Source: Exophiala sp. HKRS030
Lineage: Eukaryota; Ascomycota; Eurotiomycetes; Chaetothyriales; Herpotrichiellaceae
NCBI GenBank assembly: GCA_023897205.1
Contig: JAHWDD010000001.1
Span: 5,270,001 to 5,334,000, forward strand
DNA: 64,000 bases
Direction: 5' to 3'
Positions 45,401-55,166 of the stretch are shown one piece after another (within the stretch, counting starts at the first letter, position 1; every line of letters starts with the position of its first letter). The position numbers were made by a program, and so were the translations under genes. Below the pieces are notes generated by a model. That model was not told the DNA's origin, did no database searches, and worked only from the letters and a program-made list of their open reading frames with translations.

Positions 45401-45815
45401 AAATGCTCTCCGTCACACATGTCCTTCGGCACTGTGAGCTCAATCTTGAACCAATGAGTTGACCATGATGGGCCAAAGGATTCACCTCGGTGGGTAGGCC
45501 TGAACGCATGGGATGTTGCTTCTTTGAAGGTTGGCCGTGCAAGGTCGGGCGGAGAGTAGACGGAGAGCTTTACGTGCTCGTCGTCGTCGCACACATTGTG
45601 GTAGAGTTTAGCAAGAAGGCTTTGGTTCTGGTATTGTCCGCCTGAGGTGAATTGTCTCAGACTGTTGGATCCGTCAGCGTATTTCTATCGGTGACACCCT
45701 CCCCTAAAGACACTCACCGGTCTGTGTAGATATTCTCAATCTTCTTTCCAACAGGCTTCGCACTGAGAATGGGGTATTTGGACGTTGCCGGACGAGGCTC
45801 TCTCTCTCCTCCCAT
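42449..45815 (-). CDS. AMS1: Vacuolar-type alpha-mannosidase, GH38
   Basis: Three exons on the minus strand: 45815-45718, 45661-43112 and 43064-42449, 1087 aa. Introns are 56 bp (GTGAGT to AACAG, with GCTGAC) and 47 bp (GTAAGT to CCTAG). The first join gives YTDRLRQFT and the second [20 protein letters not shown], both typical of class II mannosidases. Catalytic parts: HCHIDTCWLWPWAETKRK (zinc ligands, about residue 288) and WLPDTFGYSSQLPQ with the nucleophile Asp at about 403. No signal peptide is seen, as for yeast Ams1, which is delivered from the cytosol to the vacuole by the Cvt/autophagy route and trims free oligosaccharides. Length is as in Ams1 (1083 aa). A 12-bp tandem repeat lies 73 bp upstream of the start. 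Confidence 0.94.
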
Positions 45816-46355
45816 GACTACCGACCTTGGTAGGGTGCTGCTCTGTATCTATGATAGGACGGGGACCGGGAGGTCTCACAAGGGAGATTTGGGGGCCTAT
45901 TTGGGGGCCTATTTGGGGGCCTATTTGGGATATGGACCAAATGCTATGCGTTGTGTCTGGATTTGACACAGTCGGCTTCAATGAAAATACAAGAAGGGAG
46001 TTATCAAGCTGGGCAACTCAAAACCTAAGTCGACACATCCATTGTTATCTCCCTGGAGGTCAGTCAGCAGTTGTTGTTTCATCGCAGCTGTACCTAAATG
46101 CGGGGTGTATTCTCTTCTCCAACCCGGACGCCCATCGATGACGAGGCTGGGTCCATTCGGAGCTAATCCATATTCGGACTTCGGCGCCAACCTGACGCAG
46201 GCGAAGCTGCAAGGTACACAGGTACTCGTACGCAGAAGTGTCAGTCAGTCTAACAACCTCCTGTCTACTCTCTGTTTGCTTCCATATCCTCCTTTGATGT
46301 ATGATTGATCTATTGTGCGAGTGTCTCTCTATAAATAATGGACGTCTAATTGTCG
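45816..46355. other. Intergenic region mannosidase-unknown gene
   Basis: 540 bp between two minus-strand genes. It has the 12-bp tandem repeat and nothing else I can name. Small frames on both strands look random. Confidence 0.5.
45888..45929. repeat. 12-bp tandem repeat, 3.5 copies
   Basis: Unit TTTGGGGGCCTA repeated three times and a half in perfect form, upstream of the mannosidase start and so in its promoter or leader. Confidence 0.95.
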
Positions 46356-47861
46356 CTAGATCCAAGATTCTCCTTCATCACCCATGAATGGATCTCCCAA
46401 ATGCATCGCGCTCGTTTTCCGTGTTGGTCCAACCAGCACAATACTCTGCTTCAACATCCTTCGCCGCTTCTGGGATGTTCGTCCGGTCAGCTTCCGTCTG
46501 GCGCCCTCGAGGACCCCCACGAACTGACTCTGACCGTTTTGGTAGGCATTGCCCAAGTCGATGGACCTTCCTGCCTTGTGGTTGCGCTGTATCTTTGGTT
46601 GTTGTTGTTGCTTCTTCGTCATCTTTTTTGACCATATCTCTGCACCATAAACTTGGTAAGGTGTGGCTGGCTTTGCCAATTGTCTTGGTCGTGGCATTTC
46701 CTCTTCCTGGTAGTCTTGCAACACCGGACCCCGCTTAGACAGAGACAGTGTCCGCCATAAATGAGAAACGCCTTGCTGCAAGCTCGATCGGGGGCTATCA
46801 CGTTCTGATTTTTTCCTGGATGGAGTGTCTCCGGCCACAGCAGAATCATTGGTGGCAGGTTCAGGAAGAACATGTTCCTGTCCATGTGCATACTCACCTG
46901 AAACCATTCTCGGATCGAGGCTGGTCCGCTCCCATGGTCGATTTGATGCTGATACAGGACTCTGCACAAAGTCGTCATCCAGCCAAGACTTAGAGAGCCT
47001 GCTGTCAGGAGTATGGTGCTGTGGCCTCTCTTTGCCACTATCTCCAGGGCTGACACTCTGAATGCTGGATTGATTGTCCCAGTCATCGGACACAGGACTA
47101 GGTAGTTCCGAATCTACTAGTCCCGCTGGAGGAGGTAGCAGATCAGAATCATTGACATCCGATATGCTGCCGGACATTGCACTGGGGAGCGGAGGTGTAC
47201 GGGAGATGATGAGGGATAACTCGATAGGGGAAACTTGTGGTGAAGGAAGCGCCAAACTGTTATTCGCAACTTGACAATCGTGGTCTGGCGATGACGCAGA
47301 CAAGGCAGACTCCAATTCATTTCGTCGCTCTCGAAGGGATCTGGAAAACTCAATGAATGTCGGTGCCGCCTTGTTGCTCAGCGGGCCATCGTTTCCTGAC
47401 AGAAGGGTAGGCTTTAGTGAAAAAACAGATGAGCTGTCGTCAGCTCCAGAAGTCCCCAGTGGGTTTGGAGATGGTGTTTTACTGACGCTGAGTCGTCGGA
47501 TGAGTAGTGGGGCTATAGTATCTCGATACGCCTGTGGTTGATGCAAGGCTGGTAGGGCGGGAGTGTCGATCAATTCCTGCTGCCCATTGTACATGCGGAT
47601 GATGTTGCTGATCGTTGTGTCATTGCTGTAAACACTAGATGATCGTCTTTTCTCGAACGGCTCAAGGGGTAAAGGTTTATCTCGGTCAGAAGGTGTGGAT
47701 TTTGTTGATCTACTCCGAGGTACATCGAGGAACAGACTGCTCTGAGATCTGGAAGCCGCAAGTTCCAAACCCTGTCTCTGTAGTTCAAGGAGCGCTTTCG
47801 ACGGCGGTGGAGGAGTCATGAGCCTGCGGTGCGCCGATATAGGTCGAGAATTCATATCCAT
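46356..47861 (-). CDS. Unknown Ser/Pro-rich protein
   Basis: Single exon, 501 aa from the first ATG at 47861 (47855 is a second choice in the same frame). I recognise no domain. It is rich in Ser, Pro and Leu with many short proline-directed sites (TPPPPSK, LPSPQVSPIE), a charged segment SRSLRERRNELESAL at about residue 185, and a strongly basic C-terminal region (KKMTKKQQQQPK, SQKRRRMLKQS) that could be nuclear. The even, fairly conserved-looking N terminus (MDMNSRPISAHRRLMTPPPP) suggests a real fungal family. Probably disordered and phosphorylated. The frame is open further upstream without an ATG, so a first exon may be missing. Confidence 0.65.
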   Translation of the reverse strand: MDMNSRPISAHRRLMTPPPPSKALLELQRQGLELAASRSQSSLFLDVPRSRSTKSTPSDRDKPLPLEPFEKRRSSSVYSNDTTISNIIRMYNGQQELIDTPALPALHQPQAYRDTIAPLLIRRLSVSKTPSPNPLGTSGADDSSSVFSLKPTLLSGNDGPLSNKAAPTFIEFSRSLRERRNELESALSASSPDHDCQVANNSLALPSPQVSPIELSLIISRTPPLPSAMSGSISDVNDSDLLPPPAGLVDSELPSPVSDDWDNQSSIQSVSPGDSGKERPQHHTPDSRLSKSWLDDDFVQSPVSASNRPWERTSLDPRMVSGEYAHGQEHVLPEPATNDSAVAGDTPSRKKSERDSPRSSLQQGVSHLWRTLSLSKRGPVLQDYQEEEMPRPRQLAKPATPYQVYGAEIWSKKMTKKQQQQPKIQRNHKAGRSIDLGNAYQNGQSQFVGVLEGARRKLTGRTSQKRRRMLKQSIVLVGPTRKTSAMHLGDPFMGDEGESWI

Positions 47862-48248
47862 GATTGTTCCGAGGACTCGACAGCGAGGGTCATGCTGATC
47901 CGAGTCAATCAAGTGCTTGCTGCTCAGTAGAAGGGTTTCTTTCTAGTGATACATGATGCCTCTTTCAAAAGCCGAACACACTCTGGCCAGGGCATATTGT
48001 TGCAGAAGTGATACAGCAAAAAGAGGACAAAGAAGTCCGCTTTCAGCCACCACACCAACGAGCCCATTGTTCCCTTGGCACCCCATGGCAATGTAGACAA
48101 CATCTTCAGGATGCCGAGGGTAAATGTTTCATCATCTGAAATTATAGTAAGGATGGTAGAGGATATTTTTGGGCTTATCGGAGCACCGAACCGCCCACAT
48201 TCCAATGACTACCGCATTCTCGAAATTCAAGTAAGATCAACGCAACCC
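47862..48248. other. Intergenic region
   Basis: About 390 bp between two minus-strand genes. A 93-codon minus frame (48205-47924) is open but shows no family pattern. Nothing else seen. Confidence 0.4.
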
Positions 48249-49200
48249 TCATAAATTTGCAGCTTTGACCAGGTCTTCTTTGGTAAGCTCATCGGTTGGT
48301 CGTCTTATGTCTCCTAATCGTCCAACTCTGCGTAGACGGTTTATCATATCCTCATCGCCAAAATGACTGTTGTGCTCGAACGTGGGCTCTTGGTGGTAGG
48401 CGACACGTGCAGCATCGACCAAGATCCTCGCAGTCATACCGAACACTCGGTACCTGGATAATTTATCCAGGTGGTCGGCGGTAGCCTTTTGTCCCTTGTT
48501 CCTTTTCGGTTTCGAGACGATTTGATTTGTTACTGGGACAAAGAAATTGTGCATACGCCATTGATTCTGATGCCAGTCGGTCCAAGCGCCTTTATACCAA
48601 TCACTTGGATCACCAGGAAGGTTCTCCTGATTAGGTAGATCTTGATGGTACAAGAAGTTTCGGAATGGAGCAGAGAAGACGGCGGCTACTTCTCGAGCGT
48701 CTAGCCTCGGGAGGAGTCTCTCTGCGACGCTCGCGTCAAGCCCTGTCTCGGGATCATAAGAGTGAAGAAATGCGACGCAAGGACGGACAACAAGTTCTGT
48801 TTTGGCCAGGTTTGTGGGCATTTCGCAAAGGTGTTCGACTCTAAAGGGAGGAGGTAGTGCACTCTCGCGTCTGGGAAGACCAATCTCTTCGGATGTTTCC
48901 CGTCTAGCCGCTTCAAATGCTGATTCTCCTGCTTCTGCCTTCCCTCCTGGTAGTGCTGCATGTCCAGAGTATGAACTCAGGGTACTCGCTCGCATGGTAA
49001 TGACAACCCTCAGCTCACCCGAGGGGTCGGCAAAAAGAAGGATCAGGACTGCAGCTTTGCGCGACAATGGCATTGCAGGCCATACCGTTTCCGGCGGCTT
49101 GTACTGTCTGAGTCTTTCAAGAGCCGCCTATCGAGGTTATGATTTTGCCGAGGGATCGAAGTATGGGACTTACGGCTGATGCTGGCGATAGAGGAGCCAT
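48249..49200 (-). CDS. PCD1: Nudix hydrolase, PCD1/NUDT7-like (CoA/8-oxo-dGTP diphosphatase)
   Basis: Two exons on the minus strand: a 27-nt first exon 49200-49174 (MAPLSPASA) and 49127-48249; 301 aa. The 46-bp intron begins GTAAGT. The join leads into ALERLRQYKPPETVWPAMPL then SRKAAVLILLFAD, the usual PCD1 start. The Nudix box GGKAEAGESAFEAARRETSE plus EIGL (about residues 68-91) has all catalytic acids. The upstream TMRASTLSSYSGHAALPGG is the diverged UPF0035/CoA motif. Yeast Pcd1 is peroxisomal and splits CoA, CoA disulfide and 8-oxo-dGTP. The C-terminal tripeptide here is ANL, which is not a clear PTS1; the place in the cell is open. Long insert around WYKGAWTDWHQNQW is typical of the fungal group. 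Confidence 0.88.
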
Positions 49201-49600
49201 GATTTCTTGTTGACTCTGCGACGAAATCCACCTCCGAGACAGCACAGACAGGCAATTCCGACTACGTGACTTGGTCAGGATGTTCCTATAAAACATCGGT
49301 AGTCATCCACAGAAACGATGGAACGGCTTACGGAGGGTTCGTCTTGATATTATTGATGACGGAAAGACATTGCCGAGGTATTTATCTAAAAGGGCGTCTG
49401 ACATCTAGAAGCGGCTCGCGTATCGTTCTACCATCTATCGAATCACGTTTCTACGACATTGGGTGGGAGTGTTTCTTCACAGGACGTGCAATTAACGCAC
49501 TGAATTGAATGTTTTCTTATTGAGTCTGTCAATCAAATCCTCCCGTTCCTATACCGACGCCTCAAGGTAGCATAGTAATCACCGATGGGCCATAATGTCG
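49201..49600. other. Intergenic region PCD1-EAF6
   Basis: 400 bp between two minus-strand genes. Should hold the EAF6 3' UTR and the PCD1 promoter. No feature seen. Confidence 0.45.
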
Positions 49601-50229
49601 TCAGTCGTCCTGAGCCTTCCTCGAGCCTCCAAATCCAATCTTCTGTCGCTTGGTTGCCCGACCATCGGTATCATCATCGTTTGTGGCAGTACTCTTTTTC
49701 TTCTTTTTGTCGCCGCCTTTCTCATTCGTAAAACTCCCCGTCGGAGTACCTGCGTGGTTCGGTGTGCTTGTAGAGCTACTGTGAGAGTCTGAATCGCGCA
49801 TGTAGGATACTGAACTGCGAGAGAAGACCCGATCTGAGTCAATCACCACGGCCTTTCTTCGACCAGCCCCTAACCCGCCTCCAGCCGCGCTCCCGGATAT
49901 TGTGCCTCCTGCAGATGTCGCTGCCCCCGCTACAGCAGACGCTTTGATGTAGTTGTCAAATCCCTTGACAATGTTGCCTGCGATCGAAGTCTCTTCGAGA
50001 TAGGCGGTCTCTTGACGGTAGATCTGGTCTTCCACAGCAGCCTAGCGAGGTCAGCACTCCTTGTCTTGAACTGTGCAGGTCGACCCACCATGTTGCGATC
50101 TAGAAGGCGTTTCTTCTGCAAGGTGTCGCGTAAATCACGTCTCAACTTCTCGTAATACGGGAGGCCAGGTCTGTCGCCACTGGCTGCAGGCTTCGCTGCC
50201 GTGCCAGTTGGCGGTACATTCTCAGCCAT
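49601..50229 (-). CDS. EAF6: EAF6, NuA4 histone acetyltransferase subunit
   Basis: Two exons on the minus strand: 50229-50089 and 50041-49601, 187 aa. The 47-bp intron starts GTGGGT and ends GCTAG, phase 0. The join gives LLDRNM-AAVEDQIYRQETAYL, the Eaf6 core: a Leu/Arg-rich coiled coil (YYEKLRRDLRDTLQKKR) followed by EETSIAGNIVKGFDNYIK. Eaf6 is a small scaffold subunit of NuA4 (and of NuA3 in yeast) in the nucleus. The C-terminal half is Gly/Ser-rich and ends basic (KKKKK, GRATKRQKIGFGG), as in mould homologues. It shares a 283-bp divergent promoter with the copper transporter gene. Confidence 0.92.
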
Positions 50230-50512
50230 GGCACGGCGCGATGTCTGTTGGCGATCGCGACGATTTGTTTCGGTTTGCGCTGATGCTCGAAAGTCTAGCC
50301 TGCGAGATTGCGCAAGACAAGGAAAGGATTCGATGGAATGAATACGGGAGAGCATATGACCGCAAAGTGCAAGGCGCCTGCGCCGCGCATCAGAAGACTC
50401 GCTCTACCCACCCCTTCAATCATGACATCTCTCAAGTCTGAATAAATTTATTCTCGAGGATCTATACTTTTCCTGGGTTTATAGACGTTTGAAACTTCCA
50501 AGACTCTAAATC
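50230..50512. promoter_or_regulatory. Divergent promoter EAF6/CTR
   Basis: 283 bp between the start codons of EAF6 (-) and the CTR transporter (+). I looked for the Mac1/GRISEA-type copper site TTTGC(T/G)C and found no exact copy; a TTTGCGG (reverse strand, about 50360) is the nearest. Confidence 0.45.
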
Positions 50513-51180
50513 ATGAATCATTTCGGCATGGGTCACGGCGGTATGGATCACGGAGATATGGACATGGGGGACAAGTGCTCTATGAATGCAAGTATTCCAT
50601 GGGCGATATGAAAGCGCGTTGTTGACTCGAATAGATGCTGTTTACTTGGTCTTCGGAAAACCTATGCATCATCTTTCGCCAATGGAGAGTTACTAGCACA
50701 TTCTCCCTCATCGTCTCGCTCCTAGCGATCGTGCTTTTAACAGCTGGCTACGAGTGTGTCCGCGAAATCAGCAGGCGATATGAGCAGCAACATAGTGCTC
50801 AAATGGCGGCTTACAGCACCAGTGGCACCAGTACGTTCTTGACGCCTCCTTCATGCCATAAATGTGTCTGATCTTGTCAAGGCGCATCACCTCAATTGAA
50901 CGAATCAAGCTCACTGCTCGTCGTAGGAAGGGACTCGAAGGCGACTGCGGAACGAAAGGGAACAATCATAAAAGGGTTGCTTTATGCCGTGCAAGTGTTT
51001 TACAGCTTCTTCATCATGTGGGATCCCAATATCCTCTCCGAGAGATGATGCTAATATGACAGGCTCCTATTCATGACCTACAATGGCTGGGTAATGCTGG
51101 CTGTCGCTGTCGGAGCGTTTGTTGGATATCTTGTTTTCGGCCGTAGTTTAACATCCACCAAGTCTGTGGCCTGTCACTAG
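50513..51180 (+). CDS. CTR-type copper transporter
   Basis: Four exons: 50513-50587, 50635-50830, 50882-51017 and 51063-51180; 174 aa. All phases agree. Intron 1 has a GC donor (GCAAGT) and ends AATAG with a TTGAC branch; without it the frame hits TGA within ten codons. The N terminus is rich in Met and His (MNHFGMGHGGMDHGDMDMG), the copper-binding mets region, then CSMNMLFTW. Three membrane helices: TFSLIVSLLAIVLLTAGY, GLLYAVQVFYSFFIMLLFM with MxxxM (Met136, Met140), and VMLAVAVGAFVGYLVFG with GxxxG. These are the signatures of the Ctr trimer pore for Cu(I). Plasma membrane or vacuole location cannot be told. The stop is 18 bp from that of the JmjC gene. Confidence 0.93.
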
Positions 51181-51198
51181 ACGTGCAACATGACATCC

Positions 51199-52671
51199 TC
51201 ATCGACTGTCTTCCTCTATATCATCGGCAAACCCGAAGCTGAAACCACCCGAGTCTTGTACAGCCTGGCTTGCATCATTTACCAGTTCCTCCCACTTCCT
51301 CTTTTTGACTTCTGCAACAGAGGCCGCGAGCTCAGGGTGCGCTTCCCGTAAGCGGTCCATAAAGAGTGCGTGTGGGTCGGCAACATTGTCTTTGAAACCA
51401 GAGACCTGATCAGCCTTGTTCCGGAGGAATTTGACGGTAGATCGAAGATGGGCTCGAGGAACGAAATTCTGAGTGATGGCGATGGCTGGGCTGAGATTGA
51501 CCACGAGATGCCACCATCCAGAAGGGACATGTAAGACTTCTCCCTCTCGGCATATACCTTCTAGACAGCCAGATGTGCTGCGTGCCTCGGCATGGAAGGT
51601 TAACAGCCACTCCCCAATACTTAGAGGCGAGGTCACTTCGCTTTGATCCTCGCTCATATAGACACCCGGCGGCAGCACATCACTCGGAAACATAATCCAA
51701 TATTTCGAGCCTCGAATTATCGCATTCCAGGCGCTGGTGGCATTGGGGTCCTTGTGAAAAGTACTTCCACTCCTTTCGGGTCCAATAATCAGCCATCTGT
51801 GATCTGGTCTTTGTTCTCTGAGCAACGTGAATAAGTCGTTTTGGAAGGCGTCCGGTGGAAGATAGGCCTCCTCGACATCTACTTCCAGGTTCATTTTCTC
51901 AACGAATGCCCTGTCAAACAGATACAGCGGGCTTTCGTCCTTTGTGGTGGCCATGTATGCCGAATACTTCTCGAAGGGCCAATCCACCGCCTCTGCACGA
52001 AAGGATGTTTTCCCGTATCTGGCGAGCAGATAATCCTGATCCCATTCTTTGTAGGCCTGCCATTTCTTCACAGGTTCTGTTAGAATGAAGGGCCGATCAA
52101 CCCATGCGCTATCAAACTCGGAGGCGGACAGATCCTTTACCCTTGGTATCTCGTTGTGTCTGGGTATGCTGGAAACATAGGGTTTAAGAGAGATTTGTGA
52201 ACAGAGAAACGGCCGATGCAAGGCATCAGAGTACAGATGTCGGCAGTCCACACTCGCAAGCTTTGGATTGGGAAGCCGTCTCACCGATGCTCTCCAACTT
52301 CCACGCCACGAGAAGTCATCTTTTTGGTCGTTGATTGCAAAATCTCGCCATAATTGGTCAAATGTCGAGTATGCGTAGAGGCCGCGACAAGTGCTGCCCA
52401 ACGCGACCAGGGATGACTCATCCAGGAATTCCAATAACATCAACAGTAGGCTGTCTGGCAGCTGACCAAAGGATCCCATGTATTTCTGGGCATTCTCAGT
52501 CGAGGTCAGGGCATTTCCTGCCGGTCGCACTCCAAGAGGATGCTGGTCGGTCTCATCTTCCAGGGCTAATGAGTCCTCCGAAGTTTCCTGCTGCTCTTTT
52601 AACACATCATGGTCGTCTAGAATTGGTATTTCCGGGACTGTATCCGGCAACAAAGTTGTAGTAGAGATCAT
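51199..52671 (-). CDS. F-box and JmjC domain protein
   Basis: Single exon, 490 aa from the first ATG at 52671. Near the N terminus is an F-box-like segment: GSFGQLPDSLLLMLLEFLDE with LVALGSTCRGLYAYS and LWRDFAI (about residues 66-115). A JmjC domain of the JMJD6/hydroxylase type follows, with the cupin iron site His-Lys-Asp in FHKDPNATSAWN (about 305) and the distal His in HVPSGWWHLVVNL (about 380). Such enzymes use Fe(II) and 2-oxoglutarate to hydroxylate proteins, or in some cases demethylate; the substrate is unknown. This F-box/JmjC pairing is known in fungi. The gene is tail-to-tail with the CTR gene, with only 18 bp between stops. Confidence 0.9.
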   Translation of the reverse strand: MISTTTLLPDTVPEIPILDDHDVLKEQQETSEDSLALEDETDQHPLGVRPAGNALTSTENAQKYMGSFGQLPDSLLLMLLEFLDESSLVALGSTCRGLYAYSTFDQLWRDFAINDQKDDFSWRGSWRASVRRLPNPKLASVDCRHLYSDALHRPFLCSQISLKPYVSSIPRHNEIPRVKDLSASEFDSAWVDRPFILTEPVKKWQAYKEWDQDYLLARYGKTSFRAEAVDWPFEKYSAYMATTKDESPLYLFDRAFVEKMNLEVDVEEAYLPPDAFQNDLFTLLREQRPDHRWLIIGPERSGSTFHKDPNATSAWNAIIRGSKYWIMFPSDVLPPGVYMSEDQSEVTSPLSIGEWLLTFHAEARSTSGCLEGICREGEVLHVPSGWWHLVVNLSPAIAITQNFVPRAHLRSTVKFLRNKADQVSGFKDNVADPHALFMDRLREAHPELAASVAEVKKRKWEELVNDASQAVQDSGGFSFGFADDIEEDSR

Positions 52672-53213
52672 TCGTTGTTTTATGTCTAGTCGAGGCAAAG
52701 TCTCAAAGTCAAAGAGATGCACGTGAGGAGTACTACTGTAACCTGACGGAATAGACTACACGAGAGCAATCCAGCATTGACTAGAATGACAGTGAGTTCG
52801 TTTGATTCGAGACTCAAAAATTCCCTAGGACATTTGCCACTGTGGAAGATGATGGACAAGGCTGGTCTGAGTAATAAAGGCAAAAAGCCAAAGTGTTTGG
52901 GGTTTGGGTGGCTATGGTCGCCCCTAGCGCATTTTGCCAAGGCAGTATTTAAGCCTGCGCAAAAGTCTCTATCCAAAAAAAAATTTGATCTTGATCTCTC
53001 CCTGACATTTCACAACAACACTTTCACACAACTTACTCTAGATCATCCGGATTCTCACGAAAGAGAATCCTTTGACCTAGAAAACAGCACAAAAGCAGTT
53101 TTTTGAGACTTAGACGCCGCAGCCGCGCCTAGGTCTTTTCTCACGCCACCCTCACCCCGCGCTTTCAGATCACAGGCGCAGTTGCCAGTGATCCCACGAC
53201 TTCTTTCGCAATC
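52672..53213. promoter_or_regulatory. Divergent region JmjC/eIF4A
   Basis: 542 bp between the start codons of the JmjC gene (-) and eIF4A (+). The last 200 bp are CT/CA-rich like the leader of a strongly expressed fungal gene. A plus-strand frame at 52777-53106 has no domain and is not called. Confidence 0.5.
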
Positions 53214-54339
53214 ATGGCGGACAAAGGTCTCGAGGAGGTCCCAGAAGGTATGTGTTCATCGATCAAATGTGATGCTGACGGGAATGTCTCGATGGCATTC
53301 ATGTCTCGCAGCCACGCCATGGACCACAGTAATGAATATTCGCTAACTTTTCTGACAATTAGGCCAAATCGAATCCAACTACGATGAAGTCACCGACTCC
53401 TTCGATGCGATGAACCTGAAGCCTGAGCTTTTGAGAGGTATGTTGATATTCCATGAAACTGTCAAAAATCACGGGCGGCGCTAACAAAATTTTCAGGTGT
53501 CTACGCCTATGGTTTCGAACGACCATCCGCCATTCAACAACGTGCTATCATGCCCGTTATCAAGGGTTCCGACGTTATCGCTCAAGCTCAGTCCGGCACT
53601 GGCAAGACCGCTACCTTCTCCATCTCTTGTCTTCAGAAGATCGATACCAACCTCAAGGCCTGCCAGGCTTTGATCCTTGCTCCTACCCGTGAGCTTGCCC
53701 AACAGATTCAAAAGGTCGTTGTGGCTATCGGCGATTTCATGAATGTGGAATGCCACGCTTGCATTGGTGGTACCAATGTTCGGGAAGACATGAAGGCTCT
53801 TCAAGACGGTCCTCAAGTCGTTGTCGGAACTCCTGGCCGAGTTCAGGACATGATCCAGCGACGCGTCCTCAAGACTGACAACATGAAGATGTTCATCTTG
53901 GATGAAGCTGATGAGATGCTTTCTCGTGGTTTCACCGAGCAGATCTACGACATCTTCCAGCTCTTGCCCCAATCCACCCAGGTCGTCCTTCTCTCCGCCA
54001 CCATGCCTCAAGACGTTCTCGAAGTCACCACGAAATTCATGCGCGATCCTGTCCGCATCCTCGTCAAGAAGGCTGAGTTGACTCTCGAAGGTATCAAACA
54101 GTTCTACATTGCTGTCGAAAAGGAGGAATGGAAGCTGGACACCCTTTCTGATCTCTACGAAACTGTCACCATCACCCAAGCCGTCATCTTCTGCAACACC
54201 CGAAGAAAGGTCGACTGGCTCACTGACAAGCTCACTGCTCGCGACTTCACTGTGTCAGCTATGCACGGTGACATGGAGCAAGCTCAGCGTGATGTCATCA
54301 TGAAGGAGTTCCGCTCCGGCTCTTCTCGTGTCCTGATCG

Positions 54340-54376
<37 letters not shown>

Positions 54377-54578
54377 AGTCTCCCTGGTCATCAACTACGA
54401 TCTCCCTGCCAACCGCGAGAACTACATTCACCGCATCGGTCGTGGTGGACGTTTCGGCCGAAAGGGTGTTGCTATCAACTTCGTTACTGCCGATGATGTG
54501 CGCATGATGAGAGAAATCGAGCAGTTCTACAGCACTCAGATCGAAGAGATGCCAATGAACGTTGCTGACCTCATCTAA
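53214..54578 (+). CDS. TIF1: ATP-dependent RNA helicase eIF4A
   Basis: Three exons: 53214-53247, 53363-53437 and 53497-54578; 396 aa. Introns are 115 and 59 bp, both starting GTATGT and splitting Gly codons in phase 1, and both near the N terminus. All DEAD-box motifs are seen: Q motif ([11 protein letters not shown]), [36 protein letters not shown] and [13 protein letters not shown]. Size and the end NVADLI fit eIF4A, which unwinds mRNA leaders in the eIF4F complex during translation initiation. Codon use is strongly biased to C-ending codons, as in highly expressed genes, and this also makes long empty frames on the other strand. Confidence 0.97.
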
Positions 54579-55166
54579 GTGGGGGTTTCTTGATTGCAAC
54601 AAACCGACCAGTTCCATTCCCAGCATATGGAAGGCGTTTTGTTGCTGCTACTGGTTGTACGCGACTGCTTGAGAAAAGTGGGATGAAGCTTGCCCTCCGA
54701 CTGCTTGGCTCAAATGTCGCCGCAGCACGAACAAAAAGTCATGTAATTTTTCAGACTTGTTAACGGGGATTCATCGCTATGCGATGAGCATACGAGAGCG
54801 TGGTGATACCACATTTGACGGCTTTTGAGTCGTTACTGGTGTGGCACCTCGCGCGGGCGTTGGTGATTTTTATTTCCTTAATATGCTAGCTGGCAATCGT
54901 TGGCTATCGTCTCTCAGACTTGCACTACAGAGTGCACTTCATAGCATTTCTCATGTGACACGAAGGATGAGGACAATTGTTTCTGCGATAGACTGGTAGA
55001 CAAATTGAGCAAATTGTGAAAAAGTTCCATGGGTGTCGACGTCTTTTTACGCCTTTTCTTTCCACGACGGTACTTGTATTGTGCCTCATTTGCAATTCCT
55101 GTCACTGACCACACAAAATCATTTCTGAATGCTCATCGATCAGTGCCAAATATCTCTTACTTGTCT
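54579..55166. other. Intergenic region eIF4A-coiled-coil gene
   Basis: About 590 bp; the eIF4A 3' UTR and the next promoter. The frame of the next gene is open back to an ATG at 55029, but residues from there do not look like a protein start and are taken as leader. Confidence 0.4.

Noticed and set aside
53493..54179. 228-codon minus-strand frame opposite eIF4A
   Set aside because: A shadow of biased codon use in a highly expressed gene; no start context or family.
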